From: Filimonas sp.
GTDB lineage: Bacteria; Bacteroidota; Bacteroidia; Chitinophagales; Chitinophagaceae
Assembly (NCBI GenBank): GCA_017306865.1
Contig: JAFKHH010000017.1
Location: forward strand, 189,179 to 253,178
Direction: 5' to 3'
Length of the DNA stretch: 64,000 nt
Under the pieces are notes generated by a model. That model had not been told where the DNA came from and searched no databases. It saw nothing but the letters and a program-made list of their open reading frames with translations. Of this stretch, positions 27,901 to 35,631 are shown one piece after another. Made by a program: the position numbers and the translations under genes. Within the stretch, counting starts at the first letter, position 1; each line of letters opens with the position of its first letter.

Positions 27901-28091
27901 CTGATTATGTTTTCACCGTCTTCAACAGGCTGGGTGAAATTGTATTCCAAGGCAGGGATATGGAAAAGGGGTGGAATGGATTTTATAATGGTGCATTGCA
28001 ACCACTAGGCACTTATGTATGGGTGCTCTCTTATAAGACTAAGCAAGGGCGATCTGTAACACAGAAAGGGACGACGGTATTGGTACGATGA
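24981..28091 (+). CDS. Large SprB-repeat surface protein with CHU_C sorting domain
   Basis: 1036 residues. Signal peptide (FKGFLLFLCLAFTTASHAQ), an N-terminal propeller-like part (about 28-240), then about eight SprB-type modules of 80-100 residues (TPTCFNTTDGAIRFTITG...GTYTYSIKDKGGCVWDTT style: a Cys at each end, LxxGTY and a GCxxDT close), and a C-terminal gliding-motility domain from about 948 (VPTAFTPNNDLRNDVLRP, FNRLGEIVFQG, GTYVWVLSYK). CHU_C ends send proteins through type IX secretion. TTG start at 24981. Likely an adhesin or motility surface protein working with the SprF-like protein 2.3 kb upstream. Confidence 0.92.
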   Translation: MHSLKKHSFKGFLLFLCLAFTTASHAQKVVVCDQSGLLYNMDIDNCTFTPINDWGNAFGNAFSIALYKDTLYVLNTNGQLYSMVMNQPASCKFITNSAASNAMTVDEAGMLYIFDNGIVRIDPHDGTRVNLGKPGFYYPSGDLFFYNKKMYMATGNGIVEINLNDPSKSFVYIPTSGNSFFGLVNVPAGCNSNKVYGITNSLYEIDMINKTVSSTPKCVVPQNITIFDAASITENGYNEGVNIDSLFLTHICTPGNTSGNITVKSGTAAQNATLSYSLNGNTTNSTGIFPSLIEGTYSIKVTSSNGCFKDTSATLIKGPKPDLLITPVPDTCASGVGSVTLQSTIGNTPMRYALDNASPVMGNSFTKLAAKIYQVHAITNIGCTLDSSFEIVSYTPPNPLQSFTTTPEICDLGSITLTYNNSVTRLKLDNGPDTYNSTFALLKAKTYTVSLFVNNCRFDTLIEVKKEIPERPSITISADTPTCFNTTDGAIRFTITGKYSPFTISANGTPASGTIFSSLTNGTYTYSIKDKGGCVWDTTATIQYRRVRPVTTVSSTAATCWTLNNGTVTATISGQNQPYTFDIFNSTNNPSGATVKDLNSSDYKLFVADKNHCVVDTIPVTVGRIENKLQVDAITVTPSYCNSATGSITFAMKANAGPVTFTMNNGTPTTNKAFSNLVSGLYNFNLKDLNNCTSDTSASISIVNLPSPIKELKLTPVICDRKGSIEVVLQPGKTGTDYQLNNGAPQTTTLFTNVNEGLNKITFMYSGCPFDTSVTTVKTTTQKPDVSFTNKEVDCYNRNNGSIKVRVDNGAFPYTFSYNNAAFIPDANIYNLAAGDYAVRIKDSYGCLWDTSTTLKQFTVVKPGITKTSKTPVCFVDERASLQVILTGPEFPYQFIINGTSYFSGNEVKLLPGMYNVYVNNNTGCLLDSFKTDLSYAQTGTLPCDTILVPTAFTPNNDLRNDVLRPRGNYGFVSDYVFTVFNRLGEIVFQGRDMEKGWNGFYNGALQPLGTYVWVLSYKTKQGRSVTQKGTTVLVR

Positions 28092-28137
28092 AGTGTGAGT
28101 TGTAAACCGGCAATCGTGAATGCTTATCGCCGGGTAA

Positions 28138-28178
28138 AAAAAAAGAGGTCCACTTTTGAAAAGTGGACCTCTTTTTTT
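28138..28178. terminator. Strong bidirectional terminator
   Basis: AAAAAGAGGTCCACTTTT pairs with AAAAGTGGACCTCTTTTT, loop of two to four bases, A run before and T run after. Ends the CHU_C gene; can serve the other strand too. Confidence 0.92.
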
Positions 28179-28239
28179 TATTATATATTAGCCAAAGGCG
28201 TTACCAAAGACTATTGATGTAAGCCATTCGGACTTGCAC

Positions 28240-28325
28240 TCAGCGTACACAAACCCTATTTCGTACTTTGTACTTCGTAATTCGTACTTTCTTTTTTACA
28301 TCGTACATCTAACATCATACATTTC
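28240..28325. repeat. TTCGTACTT / TACATCGTACAT repeat tract
   Basis: TTTCGTACTTTGTACTTCGT and AATTCGTACTTTC words (28258-28290) followed by TACATCGTACATCTAACATC (28298-28317). Related words at 19678-19705, 34610-34635 and 36418-36445. Confidence 0.55.
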
Positions 28326-28326
28326 C

Positions 28327-28740
28327 TCACTTGGGGCTAATGATCGTTTCACCAGTTGCTACGCTTACCTGAAGAACACTGTCTACAATTTTTCGCTGCA
28401 TGCCTCTCCATGGCAATGCTCCTAAATATTCTTTATAATGTACTCTTATTTCACGCCCCGCATTATCAGAAAGTATTTTAGCCACATGTTCATCGACTAC
28501 ACTAAACTCAAATTCATTACTCTGGATGTTTGCCTTAAACCCACTAAGGATCATTTTTCCTTCATAAGTTTTAAAAACATAACCTTTGTATATGAAGTAG
28601 TTTAGTACACCTGCGTTAACGCCTCTTCCTACTACAAAGTAATAACGTCCGTACAAAAAACTACTCAACAATAAAATAAATATGATCACCACTCTGGACA
28701 GCCATTTCTTTTTTTTCTTTACCGTGTTGGGAGTATTCAT
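28327..28740 (-). CDS. Small membrane-anchored hypothetical protein
   Basis: 137 residues: a lysine cluster then one membrane helix (LSRVVIIFILLLSSFLYGRYYF, as two pieces, about 14-35) and an exported or cytoplasmic domain with GRGVNAGVLNYFIYKGYVFKTYEGKM. I know this family in Bacteroidota only as a short single-helix protein, sometimes mislabelled as a dehydrogenase; nothing in it resembles an enzyme. It is 18 bases downstream of the M28 peptidase gene, so the two are probably one transcript. Confidence 0.72.
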   Translation of the reverse strand: MNTPNTVKKKKKWLSRVVIIFILLLSSFLYGRYYFVVGRGVNAGVLNYFIYKGYVFKTYEGKMILSGFKANIQSNEFEFSVVDEHVAKILSDNAGREIRVHYKEYLGALPWRGMQRKIVDSVLQVSVATGETIISPK

Positions 28741-28758
28741 ATTGTAAATGGTTAGATA

Positions 28759-30144
28759 TTATAATCCGTATTGATCTACAAGATATAATAAAGCCGCCAT
28801 GTTTATCGCACCCAGTTTTACTTCACGGATATTTACATTCTCCAGCACATCGTTGGCAGAGTGGTGTATATCAAAATAGCGCTGACTATCCGGACGTAAC
28901 CCGGCCATTGGCGTGCCCATTGCTGCCGCTAGTGGTTCTATATCTGTACCACCGCCACCTCTGGTAAACTGGTCTCCATAGTACGGCGTAAACAATGGCT
29001 TCCATGCCTGTATTTTTTCCCATGACTTATCCGGAACGGTGAAACCAAAGCCACGCGGCGTAAAGCCGCCTTCATCACTTTCTAAAGCAAAAATGTGTTG
29101 TTCACCTTTTGCCTTGCCCGTTTCTGCATATTTCTTACCGCCACGACTACCGTTCTCTTCGTTTGCAAACAATACAAAGCGAATGGTGTGCTTTGGTTTA
29201 AAACCCATTGCTTTAAAAGCACGTAATACTTCTATTGTCTGCACAACACCAGTACCATCATCATTGGCTCCTTCATTTACATCCCAGCTATCCAGGTGCC
29301 CGCCTACAGTGATGACCTGGTTAGGAAAATCGCTCCCTGTCAGTTCACCTATTACACTATGCCCGATTGTGTCCGGCAACATTTTTCCATAAGTAAAGAG
29401 CTGCGCCTCTACCCCCTGCTGTTTTTGATACAAAGAATCCAGCCATTCTACATCACGCAGACCTACTGCTGCCGCAGGAATTTTAGGATATGCCGTGTCG
29501 TAGCCCATTGCACCGGTATGTGGATGATTGTCTACCGAGTGCGACATAGACCTGATCAGCACCGCTACTGCACCATATTTGGCAGCACGGCTTGCGCCCT
29601 GTCCGCGATATTTTACATTTTTGCCATATGCCTGGAATGTTTCTACAAACGTTTCTTCAAAAGGCACATTATAAAACACAATCTTCCCTTTAATGTTATT
29701 CTTTTGCTGTTCCAGTTCATCGAATGAATGAACCTCTATAACCGGTGCCTTTACACCCTTAGCGCCAGAACCTAAAGAATTGCCCAACGCAAGCACTTCT
29801 ATATTTTTAGATAGTCTCTTTCCTTTGTCTGAGAAGGAAACAATGGCTTTGTCTTTGCCCCCTCTTACCCAATGTGGCACCATACATTCCTGTAGTTCTA
29901 CTTTGTCGGCCCCTGCTGCCTGCATGGCTTTCTCACCCCATTTTTCTGCCATTACCATTTGTGGAGACCCCGCCAGCCTGCCACCAATTTGCTTGGTCAG
30001 GTAGTGCAGGTTGCTATACATTGTTCTGTCTACTAAAATATTGTTGGCTACTTTCCTGATAAAAACAGAGTCTGCCGTTCCCGGCTGTTGTGCCACTGCT
30101 CCAAGGGAGGAAGCGAGTAGCACAGATAGTGCAATTTTTCTCAT
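28759..30144 (-). CDS. Secreted M28-family metallopeptidase with PA domain
   Basis: 461 residues. Signal peptide RKIALSVLLASSLGAVAQ. A PA-type insert (about 110-235) precedes the M28 catalytic part: GGHLDSWDVNEGANDDGTGV (about 286-305; His and bridging Asp), FANEENGSRGG (about 332-342; catalytic Glu and ligand), ESDEGGFTPRGFG (about 358-370; ligand Asp), and a late HHSAND (about 434-439; ligand His). Plasma glutamate carboxypeptidase/aminopeptidase type; probably hydrolyses peptides in the periplasm or outside. The small membrane protein gene follows. Confidence 0.93.
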   Translation of the reverse strand: MRKIALSVLLASSLGAVAQQPGTADSVFIRKVANNILVDRTMYSNLHYLTKQIGGRLAGSPQMVMAEKWGEKAMQAAGADKVELQECMVPHWVRGGKDKAIVSFSDKGKRLSKNIEVLALGNSLGSGAKGVKAPVIEVHSFDELEQQKNNIKGKIVFYNVPFEETFVETFQAYGKNVKYRGQGASRAAKYGAVAVLIRSMSHSVDNHPHTGAMGYDTAYPKIPAAAVGLRDVEWLDSLYQKQQGVEAQLFTYGKMLPDTIGHSVIGELTGSDFPNQVITVGGHLDSWDVNEGANDDGTGVVQTIEVLRAFKAMGFKPKHTIRFVLFANEENGSRGGKKYAETGKAKGEQHIFALESDEGGFTPRGFGFTVPDKSWEKIQAWKPLFTPYYGDQFTRGGGGTDIEPLAAAMGTPMAGLRPDSQRYFDIHHSANDVLENVNIREVKLGAINMAALLYLVDQYGL

Positions 30145-30466
30145 AGAGTAAATATAAGAATTGTTGTATTGCTATAGGGTTACATTGTTTAATGGTTAAA
30201 TTGTTCTTTTTCTGCATTTAAATGACCGGTTTCTTCTCTGTGCCCTTTACGATCTCTGCGTTATTGTATCACAAAGGTTACAGATGAGATTATGCGCGAG
30301 TCGTGAGACGGCAATCGTGAATGGGCTTACTCACAACTGGCAACTCCCCACTCTCCCTTATAAACTCCATCTACTTTATAAACCTTACAAATTCAACAAT
30401 TTAACCATGTAACCATTCAACAATTTCAATCCAAAATCTCAAATTTCAAATCGCCTCTCAATTTGC
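30145..30466. repeat. 320-base repeat-only spacer
   Basis: No gene. Repeats in order: TTGTTGTATTG/TTGTTTAATGG (30158-30205), a CTGTGCCC...CTCTGCG word (30238-30262), a CGGCAATCGTGAATGGGCTT word (30311-30330) of the AATCGTGAAT family, and AACAATTTAACCATGTAACC/ATTCAACAATTTC (30393-30428). Confidence 0.55.
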
Positions 30467-30474
30467 TACCTTTG
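30467..30474 (+). promoter_or_regulatory. Predicted -7 box for the DUF3109 gene
   Basis: TACCTTTG matches TAnnTTTG; TTTC stands where the -33 TTTG would be, 19 bases upstream. Leader about 15-18 bases. Confidence 0.45.
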
Positions 30475-30494
30475 TGCTTTAAACTTTGAGAATA

Positions 30495-31085
30495 ATGATT
30501 GTAATTGATCAAGTGCTTATCAGCGATGAGGTGGTGCAGGAGCAGTTTGTCTGCGACCTGAATAAATGCAAAGGCGGTTGCTGCGAAGATGGTGATGCAG
30601 GTGCGCCGTTGCAGCATGAGGAAATGGAACACCTGATCAATTATTATGACATTGTAGAAGAGTACATGACGGAGGAGGGCAAGGCTGAAATAAAAAAACA
30701 GGGAAAGTATGTGTACGATCCTTATTTCGGCTGGGTAACGCCAACCATCAATGGCGCTATTTGTGCTTACGCATTCCGGGATGAAAATAATATCATCAAA
30801 TGTGCAATTGAAAAGGCCTACCTCGAAGGAAGAGTAAGCTGGAAAAAACCGATCAGTTGCCACCTCTTTCCTATTAAGATCAGCAAAAGCACCGTAGATG
30901 AGGATTTAGAATATGTAAACTACGAGCCACGCGAAGACCTCTGTAAAGCTGCCTGTAGATTAGGCAAGCAATTAAAAGTGCCTGCATATGTATTCCTGAA
31001 AGAGGCACTGATAAGAAAGTACGGTGAAGATTTTTATAATACGCTGGACGCTACTGCAAAATACATGGCAGAAAACAATGAATAA
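30495..31085 (+). CDS. DUF3109 family cysteine-rich protein
   Basis: 196 residues of the DUF3109 family. Seen: CDLNKCKGGCCEDGDAGAPL (about 19-38), ICAYAFRDENN, IKCAIEKAYLEGRVSW, KPISCHLFPIKI and CKAACRLGKQL: eight or nine conserved cysteines that could hold an iron-sulfur cluster or zinc. The family resembles YkgJ-type cysteine-rich proteins; no function is proven. ATG at 30495 is taken over the TTG at 30486 since the conserved part begins VIDQVLISDE. The LysR gene begins 2 bases after its stop codon, so both are co-transcribed. Confidence 0.88.
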   Translation: MIVIDQVLISDEVVQEQFVCDLNKCKGGCCEDGDAGAPLQHEEMEHLINYYDIVEEYMTEEGKAEIKKQGKYVYDPYFGWVTPTINGAICAYAFRDENNIIKCAIEKAYLEGRVSWKKPISCHLFPIKISKSTVDEDLEYVNYEPREDLCKAACRLGKQLKVPAYVFLKEALIRKYGEDFYNTLDATAKYMAENNE

Positions 31086-31087
31086 GC

Positions 31088-31984
31088 ATGTTTGATTTCA
31101 GGTTAAAAGTTTTTTATACCGTTGCAAACAAACTCAGCTTTACTAAAGCTGCACAGGAACTGTTTATTACACAACCTGCCGTTACCAAACATATACATGA
31201 ACTGGAAAGCCAGCTAGGGCAGACATTGATTGAGCGCAATGGCAAAGTCATTGAGTTGACTGCTGCCGGTAAAATACTGGCAGACTCATGCAAACGGATC
31301 TTTTCTATCTATGGTGAGCTGGAGTTTGAATTGGCACAACTGAAAGGCAAAGCAGCAGGCAGTTTGCGTATCGGGGCCAGTACAACTATTTCACAATATA
31401 TTTTACCTGCTATACTTGCCGAGTTCTCACAAAAACATAATACGGTCCGCATCTCTGTTATAGATGGCAATTCTGAATATATAGAACAACAGTTGCAGGA
31501 TGATAAAATAGATATAGCTATTGTTGAAGGTTCTTCTAAAAAATCATTCCTGCATTACGCACCTTTTGCGGAAGACGAGCTGGTACTTGTAACCAATACC
31601 AGTAAGAAGCAAAAGCAGAAAGAAGAAATAACACTACAGCAACTGGTAAAGTTACCGCTGGTTGTACGCGAGTTCGGTTCAGGCACTTTAGAGATCTTAC
31701 AACAGGCATTGCAGCAGCAGCGCATTAAACCAGACGACCTGAATATTATTCTTCGCCTTGGCACTACAGAAGGTATTAAACAATACCTGCTTCACTCAAA
31801 TGCGTATGCTTTCATCTCCATTTATGCAGTGTTAAACGAGATAAAAGCAGGCACCCTGCAGGTGATTGAAATAAAAGACCTTCGCATCAACCGTATGTTA
31901 CAGTTCGTGCATACGCAGGGACAACCTTCTGCGCTATCCTCACTTTTCATGCGCTTTTGCAAGCGCCAGCATAGAAGCGCTTAA
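31088..31984 (+). CDS. LysR-family transcriptional regulator
   Basis: 298 residues. N-terminal winged HTH (RLKVFYTVANKLSFTKAAQE, LFITQPAVTKHIHELESQLG, LIERNGKVIELTAAGKILA) and a periplasmic-binding-like effector domain (GSLRIGASTTISQYILPAIL onward). Similar to CysB/CbbR-like members often placed beside YeiH exporters. The YeiH gene is 262 bases downstream on the same strand, separated by a 15-bp inverted repeat that could be its operator or a terminator (32053-32114). Confidence 0.9.
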   Translation: MFDFRLKVFYTVANKLSFTKAAQELFITQPAVTKHIHELESQLGQTLIERNGKVIELTAAGKILADSCKRIFSIYGELEFELAQLKGKAAGSLRIGASTTISQYILPAILAEFSQKHNTVRISVIDGNSEYIEQQLQDDKIDIAIVEGSSKKSFLHYAPFAEDELVLVTNTSKKQKQKEEITLQQLVKLPLVVREFGSGTLEILQQALQQQRIKPDDLNIILRLGTTEGIKQYLLHSNAYAFISIYAVLNEIKAGTLQVIEIKDLRINRMLQFVHTQGQPSALSSLFMRFCKRQHRSA

Positions 31985-32052
31985 CAGAAAAGAAATTAAA
32001 AAAAGTGCGCCAAAGTGAGCTACTCTCTTATCGCTTTACTTAACAAACAGCC

Positions 32053-32114
32053 AGATATTCCATATCTGTAAAAGCATGGTTTTATTACCCTTTTGAGTGA
32101 GATATGGAATATCT
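32053..32114. promoter_or_regulatory. 15-bp perfect inverted repeat between LysR and YeiH genes
   Basis: AGATATTCCATATCT (32053-32067) and AGATATGGAATATCT (32100-32114) are perfect complements, 32 bases apart; each arm is itself an AGATAT-N3-ATATCT palindrome, and the right arm is followed by TTTTTTT. It may be a terminator with a long loop, or a pair of regulator sites. LysR sites are typically short inverted repeats of this sort (established); the assignment is inference. Confidence 0.5.
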
Positions 32115-32246
32115 TTTTTTCTTTTGAGAAAGCTGACCACTCCCAACTTAATAGCGCCAGCATAAACTACAGTAATGCACGATAACTTTTAGTTATGGTA
32201 CTTTCTGCACAAGGCGTATGAGCTTTGCTACATAAATCAACGGATT

Positions 32247-33170
32247 ATGCAGGCAGGAAAAAATACTTTGTTTATTGTTTTAGCAATAGGTTGTGCGTTA
32301 GGATTGATCACTGCGCCGCTGGCCTTAATGGCCGGATTTCTTTTTACTTTATTGACCGGAGGTGTGTCTTTTGTTCCGTCCAAGCTTTCCGGCTTTTTAT
32401 TAAAGGCTTCTGTAATCGGGTTAGGATTTGGGATGAATATGCACGAAGTAATACAAACAGGCAAAGATGGCGTTGCACTTACCATTGTTACGATAGCTGT
32501 AACCATCAGTGCAGGGTTTCTTATCGCCCGCAGCTTACACATTAATAAGAAAACAACACATCTTATTTCATCCGGTACCGCTATTTGTGGTGGCAGCGCT
32601 ATTGCTACTATTGCCCCGTTGATAGATGCGAGCGATAAAGAAATTTCTGTTTCCATGGGCATTGTCTTTTTGTTGAATGCGCTCGCCTTGATCATATTCC
32701 CATTCCTCGGTCATTACTTTCATTTATCACAACATACATTTGGCTTATGGTGCGCCATTGCCATTCACGATACCAGCTCTGTAGTAGGTGCTGCTGCTGC
32801 GTATGGAGATGAAGCGCTGAAAATAGCTACACTGGTAAAGCTGACCCGCGCTTTATGGATCATCCCTGTTTCTTTGCTAACGATCTTTTTTTTCCGTAAA
32901 AATGGGAAGTCTTTTGTTGCACCGTGGTTCATCTTTTTCTACATCGTTGCAGTGTTATTAAACAGCTACGTACCAGTAATTGCACAATCAAGCCATGTAT
33001 TGGTGTTGATAGCACAGCGGCTGCTGGTTGTCTCTTTGTTCATTATCGGCAGTTCTCTCACCATAGCGCAAATAAAGAAAATAGGCCTGAGGCCATTTGT
33101 ATTAGGCGTGGCATTGTGGATCATTATTGCCAGCGGGTCGCTTTTACTCCTAACAAAGCTGGGCTGGTAA
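32247..33170 (+). CDS. YeiH family putative sulfate/sulfite exporter
   Basis: 307-residue membrane protein with about nine to ten helices. Family motifs: KASVIGLGFGMNMHEVIQTG (about 51-70), SSGTAICGGSAIATIAPLID (about 110-129), WCAIAIHDTSSVVGAAAAYG (about 168-187) and LVKLTRALWIIPVSL (about 194-208). YeiH/UPF0324 members are annotated as sulfate exporters and are often controlled by a neighbouring LysR protein, as here. ATG at 32247. A LutB-like gene follows after 61 bases. Confidence 0.9.
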   Translation: MQAGKNTLFIVLAIGCALGLITAPLALMAGFLFTLLTGGVSFVPSKLSGFLLKASVIGLGFGMNMHEVIQTGKDGVALTIVTIAVTISAGFLIARSLHINKKTTHLISSGTAICGGSAIATIAPLIDASDKEISVSMGIVFLLNALALIIFPFLGHYFHLSQHTFGLWCAIAIHDTSSVVGAAAAYGDEALKIATLVKLTRALWIIPVSLLTIFFFRKNGKSFVAPWFIFFYIVAVLLNSYVPVIAQSSHVLVLIAQRLLVVSLFIIGSSLTIAQIKKIGLRPFVLGVALWIIIASGSLLLLTKLGW

Positions 33171-33231
33171 CGCAGGAGAGCAGTATCTTTGGCCTGATTT
33201 TGTTATTGATTACCATTTTCAAAACTGGCAG

Positions 33232-34605
33232 ATGAAAGAGACAGCAGCGAGCTTTATTGCAAAAAGTACGATCAAAGCAAATGATCTTGAACACAGACGT
33301 AAGATAAATTTCAATATAAGCAGGTACAACGCTGTTGTGCCACAGGGTAAGCAACAGTTTGCGGATGTAATGCAGGCACGCGAACATGCAAAGAACATTA
33401 AATGGCGCGCAATAGAAACACTGGACCAGCAACTGGAAGAGTTTGAACTACAGATAACAAAGCGTGGCGCAAAGGTGATCTGGGCAGAAGATGCGCAACA
33501 AGCGCTGGATGAGATAGGAAAGATCTGCGCAGAGAAGAATTGCAAGACGGTGGTGAAAAGTAAGAGCATGGTTACGGAAGAGGTACACCTGAATCACTAC
33601 CTGGAAAGCAAGGGCATTGAAAGTATAGAAACTGATCTTGGCGAATATATACAACAATTGGATGAGGAACCGCCTTACCACATTGTTACACCAGCTATGC
33701 ACAAGAGCAAGGAAGATGTAGCGAAATTGTTTACTGAAAAGCTAGGCACACAACCGGGGCTTACACCTGAGCAACTGACACTTGTTGCACGTCAAAAACT
33801 TCGTGAAAAATATATACAGGCTGAGGTAGGCGTTACCGGTGCTAACTTTATTATTGCTGATATTGGTGGTGTAGCCGTTACGGAGAACGAAGGTAACGCC
33901 AGGCTAAGTACCGCCTTCCCCAAAACGCATATTGTTATTGTTGGTATAGAGAAAGTAATTCCTTCGCTGACTGATCTTAGCCTGTTCTGGCCTTTGCTGG
34001 CAACGTATGGCACTGGCCAAAAGGTAACTGTATATAATACCGTTCTTTCCGGCCCTAAGCAGCCCGGTGAAACAGACGGCCCGGAAGAAATGTACGTGAT
34101 CTTGCTGGACAATGGCAGAACAAACCTCTTGAAAAATCCGCAAACACGTGAAGCATTGTATTGCATCCGTTGCGGCGCATGTCTGAATGCTTGTCCTGTT
34201 TATAAAAACATCGGCGGTCACGCATATGGCACTACATATAGTGGACCTATCGGTAGTGTGATCACTCCGCACCTGCGTGGGCTGAATGAATATAAACATC
34301 TTAGTTACGCATCCAGCCTGTGCGGTAATTGTACAGAGGTTTGCCCGGTACGTATTAATCTACATGAACTGCTGTTGGAAAACAGGCATGAAGCCGTAGT
34401 AGAGGGCGACAGTTCTTTATCAGAACGTATTGCCTGGAAAGCATGGCGACAAGCAAGTATGAACCGGAAGATGATGAATGCGGGTAATGGTAAATTGAAA
34501 AACTGGGTAGTGAACAAGGTCTTTAAAGGCTGGACAACGTATAGGAGTGAATTGAACTTCAGCCAGAAGACGTTTAATGAAATGTGGCAGGAGAAGAATA
34601 AATAG
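33232..34605 (+). CDS. LutB-like lactate-oxidation iron-sulfur protein
   Basis: 457 residues. N-terminal LUD domain (about 60-300, with KSKSMVTEEVHLNHYLESKG and ADIGGVAVTENEGNARL) then two ferredoxin-type cysteine clusters: CIRCGACLNACPVYKNIGG (about 308-326) and CGNCTEVCPVRINLHELL (about 365-382). LutB works with LutA and LutC in L-lactate oxidation to pyruvate. No lutA or lutC is next to it: upstream is YeiH, downstream a terminator. The partners should be elsewhere. ATG at 33232. Confidence 0.92.
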   Translation: MKETAASFIAKSTIKANDLEHRRKINFNISRYNAVVPQGKQQFADVMQAREHAKNIKWRAIETLDQQLEEFELQITKRGAKVIWAEDAQQALDEIGKICAEKNCKTVVKSKSMVTEEVHLNHYLESKGIESIETDLGEYIQQLDEEPPYHIVTPAMHKSKEDVAKLFTEKLGTQPGLTPEQLTLVARQKLREKYIQAEVGVTGANFIIADIGGVAVTENEGNARLSTAFPKTHIVIVGIEKVIPSLTDLSLFWPLLATYGTGQKVTVYNTVLSGPKQPGETDGPEEMYVILLDNGRTNLLKNPQTREALYCIRCGACLNACPVYKNIGGHAYGTTYSGPIGSVITPHLRGLNEYKHLSYASSLCGNCTEVCPVRINLHELLLENRHEAVVEGDSSLSERIAWKAWRQASMNRKMMNAGNGKLKNWVVNKVFKGWTTYRSELNFSQKTFNEMWQEKNK

Positions 34606-34662
34606 TTCTATGTACGGTGTTAGATGTGCGATGTAAAAATTAATAGCACCATGTGTCATAAT

Positions 34663-34696
34663 AAAAATCCCGAAGTAAGCATACTTCGGGATTTTT
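34663..34696 (+). terminator. rho-independent terminator after the LutB-like gene
   Basis: AAAAATCCCGAAGTA (34663-34677), four-base loop, TACTTCGGGATTTTT (34682-34696): 15 perfect pairs. Confidence 0.92.
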
Positions 34697-34913
34697 CATT
34701 TAAAAACTTTGCACTCGTCTTAGTCTCCGACCAGGACGAGTGAGAAAAATAATATTTTTTAGTCAGTAGTAGCAATTCTATTCAACTTCTGTTGTGTCAC
34801 TCACTGCATCTCGAGAAACGCTATTCAGCTTTTTTCTACTGTTATGCCTTTAGGGCATAACCAATCCTAAAAATATTTGTTTGAAAAAAGAGATTAGAAA
34901 TTATTAATAGGAC
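34697..34913. other. Border of accessory pocket with small hairpins
   Basis: No gene. Contains ACTCGTC/GACGAGT (about 34711-34741) around AGTCTCCGACC, a TGTTGTGTCACTCACTGCAT word (34788-34807) whose complement recurs at 61270-61290, and a perfect GTTATGCC/GGCATAAC hairpin (34841-34861). Confidence 0.5.
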
Positions 34914-35612
34914 CTATATTGTCATTATGTAAGTTACCTTACTTTGAATATTGTCAATACTTTCAAAAAAAGGAACCATTTTAGGGTCTATCCATTTTAT
35001 CAAATTGTAAAGTTTTGTGCGGATATCTAAAGCTAAAGAGCAATCAATATGGTGTCCGTTAAAACAGAGGGGTTCACAATGATTAACCCTATTTCTAAAG
35101 TTTTTTATATCATCAAGTTTATCGTAAATACTTGCTCTGTTCTCTGTTGTTGGTTTATATGCAAATATGTGTATTGGCTGTCCTCCGACCAATGAGTAAT
35201 GGTGGGATAAGAAAAATGCCAACCAAAATCCTAGGGTTTGATCAGATATTATTTTACCACTTGTTACTGGAATGGCTCGTCTCGACAATTTCGCCTCCGT
35301 TTTTTGAATACAACCCTTTAAGAAATAATTAGAGCTTGCCAAGGTAGGATGTCTCATAAAACCAGTTTTCTGATTGATAATCCAATCTGGATCAGCAAAA
35401 TATGTAGATAGGATTATGTTAAGACTATTTCTAAGAACAACCTCAAATTGACTTAAAATAGGATGAAATGCTTGTGCTAACCGTATATTTGCATTATAGA
35501 GTTTTTTTGCTCTTACGTTATTATTTCCTGTGGCATTTAGATATCTGTTATACCTCGGCCTTGAAAAATATTTATTCCTTAATTCTAATCTCATACTTTG
35601 CAATTTCGTCAT
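34914..35612 (-). CDS. Abi-like protein with HEPN RNase motif
   Basis: 232 residues of the Abi/AbiF-like HEPN superfamily. Seen: FSRPRYNRYLNATGNNNVRAKKLYNAN at the start (in two parts, about 16-42), AFHPILSQFEVVLRNSLNI (about 48-66), LGFWLAFFLSHHYSL, and the HEPN signature IKNFRNRVNHCEPL (about 170-183) with R-x4-H spacing (RNRVNH). HEPN Abi proteins are mostly RNases that stop growth on phage infection (family knowledge). Base composition is visibly more AT-rich than neighbouring genes, suggesting transfer. A candidate small RNA with its own promoter and terminator starts back-to-back with its 5' end. Either a defence toxin or a stand-alone Abi gene. Confidence 0.8.
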   Translation of the reverse strand: MTKLQSMRLELRNKYFSRPRYNRYLNATGNNNVRAKKLYNANIRLAQAFHPILSQFEVVLRNSLNIILSTYFADPDWIINQKTGFMRHPTLASSNYFLKGCIQKTEAKLSRRAIPVTSGKIISDQTLGFWLAFFLSHHYSLVGGQPIHIFAYKPTTENRASIYDKLDDIKNFRNRVNHCEPLCFNGHHIDCSLALDIRTKLYNLIKWIDPKMVPFFESIDNIQSKVTYIMTI

Positions 35613-35627
35613 TTCTTCTTACATTTG
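35597..35627 (+). promoter_or_regulatory. Near-perfect promoter reading away from the Abi gene
   Basis: TTTG (35597-35600), exactly 19 bases, TACATTTG (35620-35627): full match to the Bacteroidota TTTG/TAnnTTTG promoter. The -33 box lies inside the first codons of the Abi gene on the other strand. The start would be near 35632. Confidence 0.6.
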
Positions 35628-35631
35628 CGTT

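Noticed and set aside
28327..28740. 6-phosphogluconate dehydrogenase label for the small membrane protein
   Set aside because: No Rossmann motif and far too short; the name is a likely database error for this family.
33232..34605. Complete lactate operon lutABC
   Set aside because: Only the LutB-like gene is present; flanks are YeiH and a terminator.
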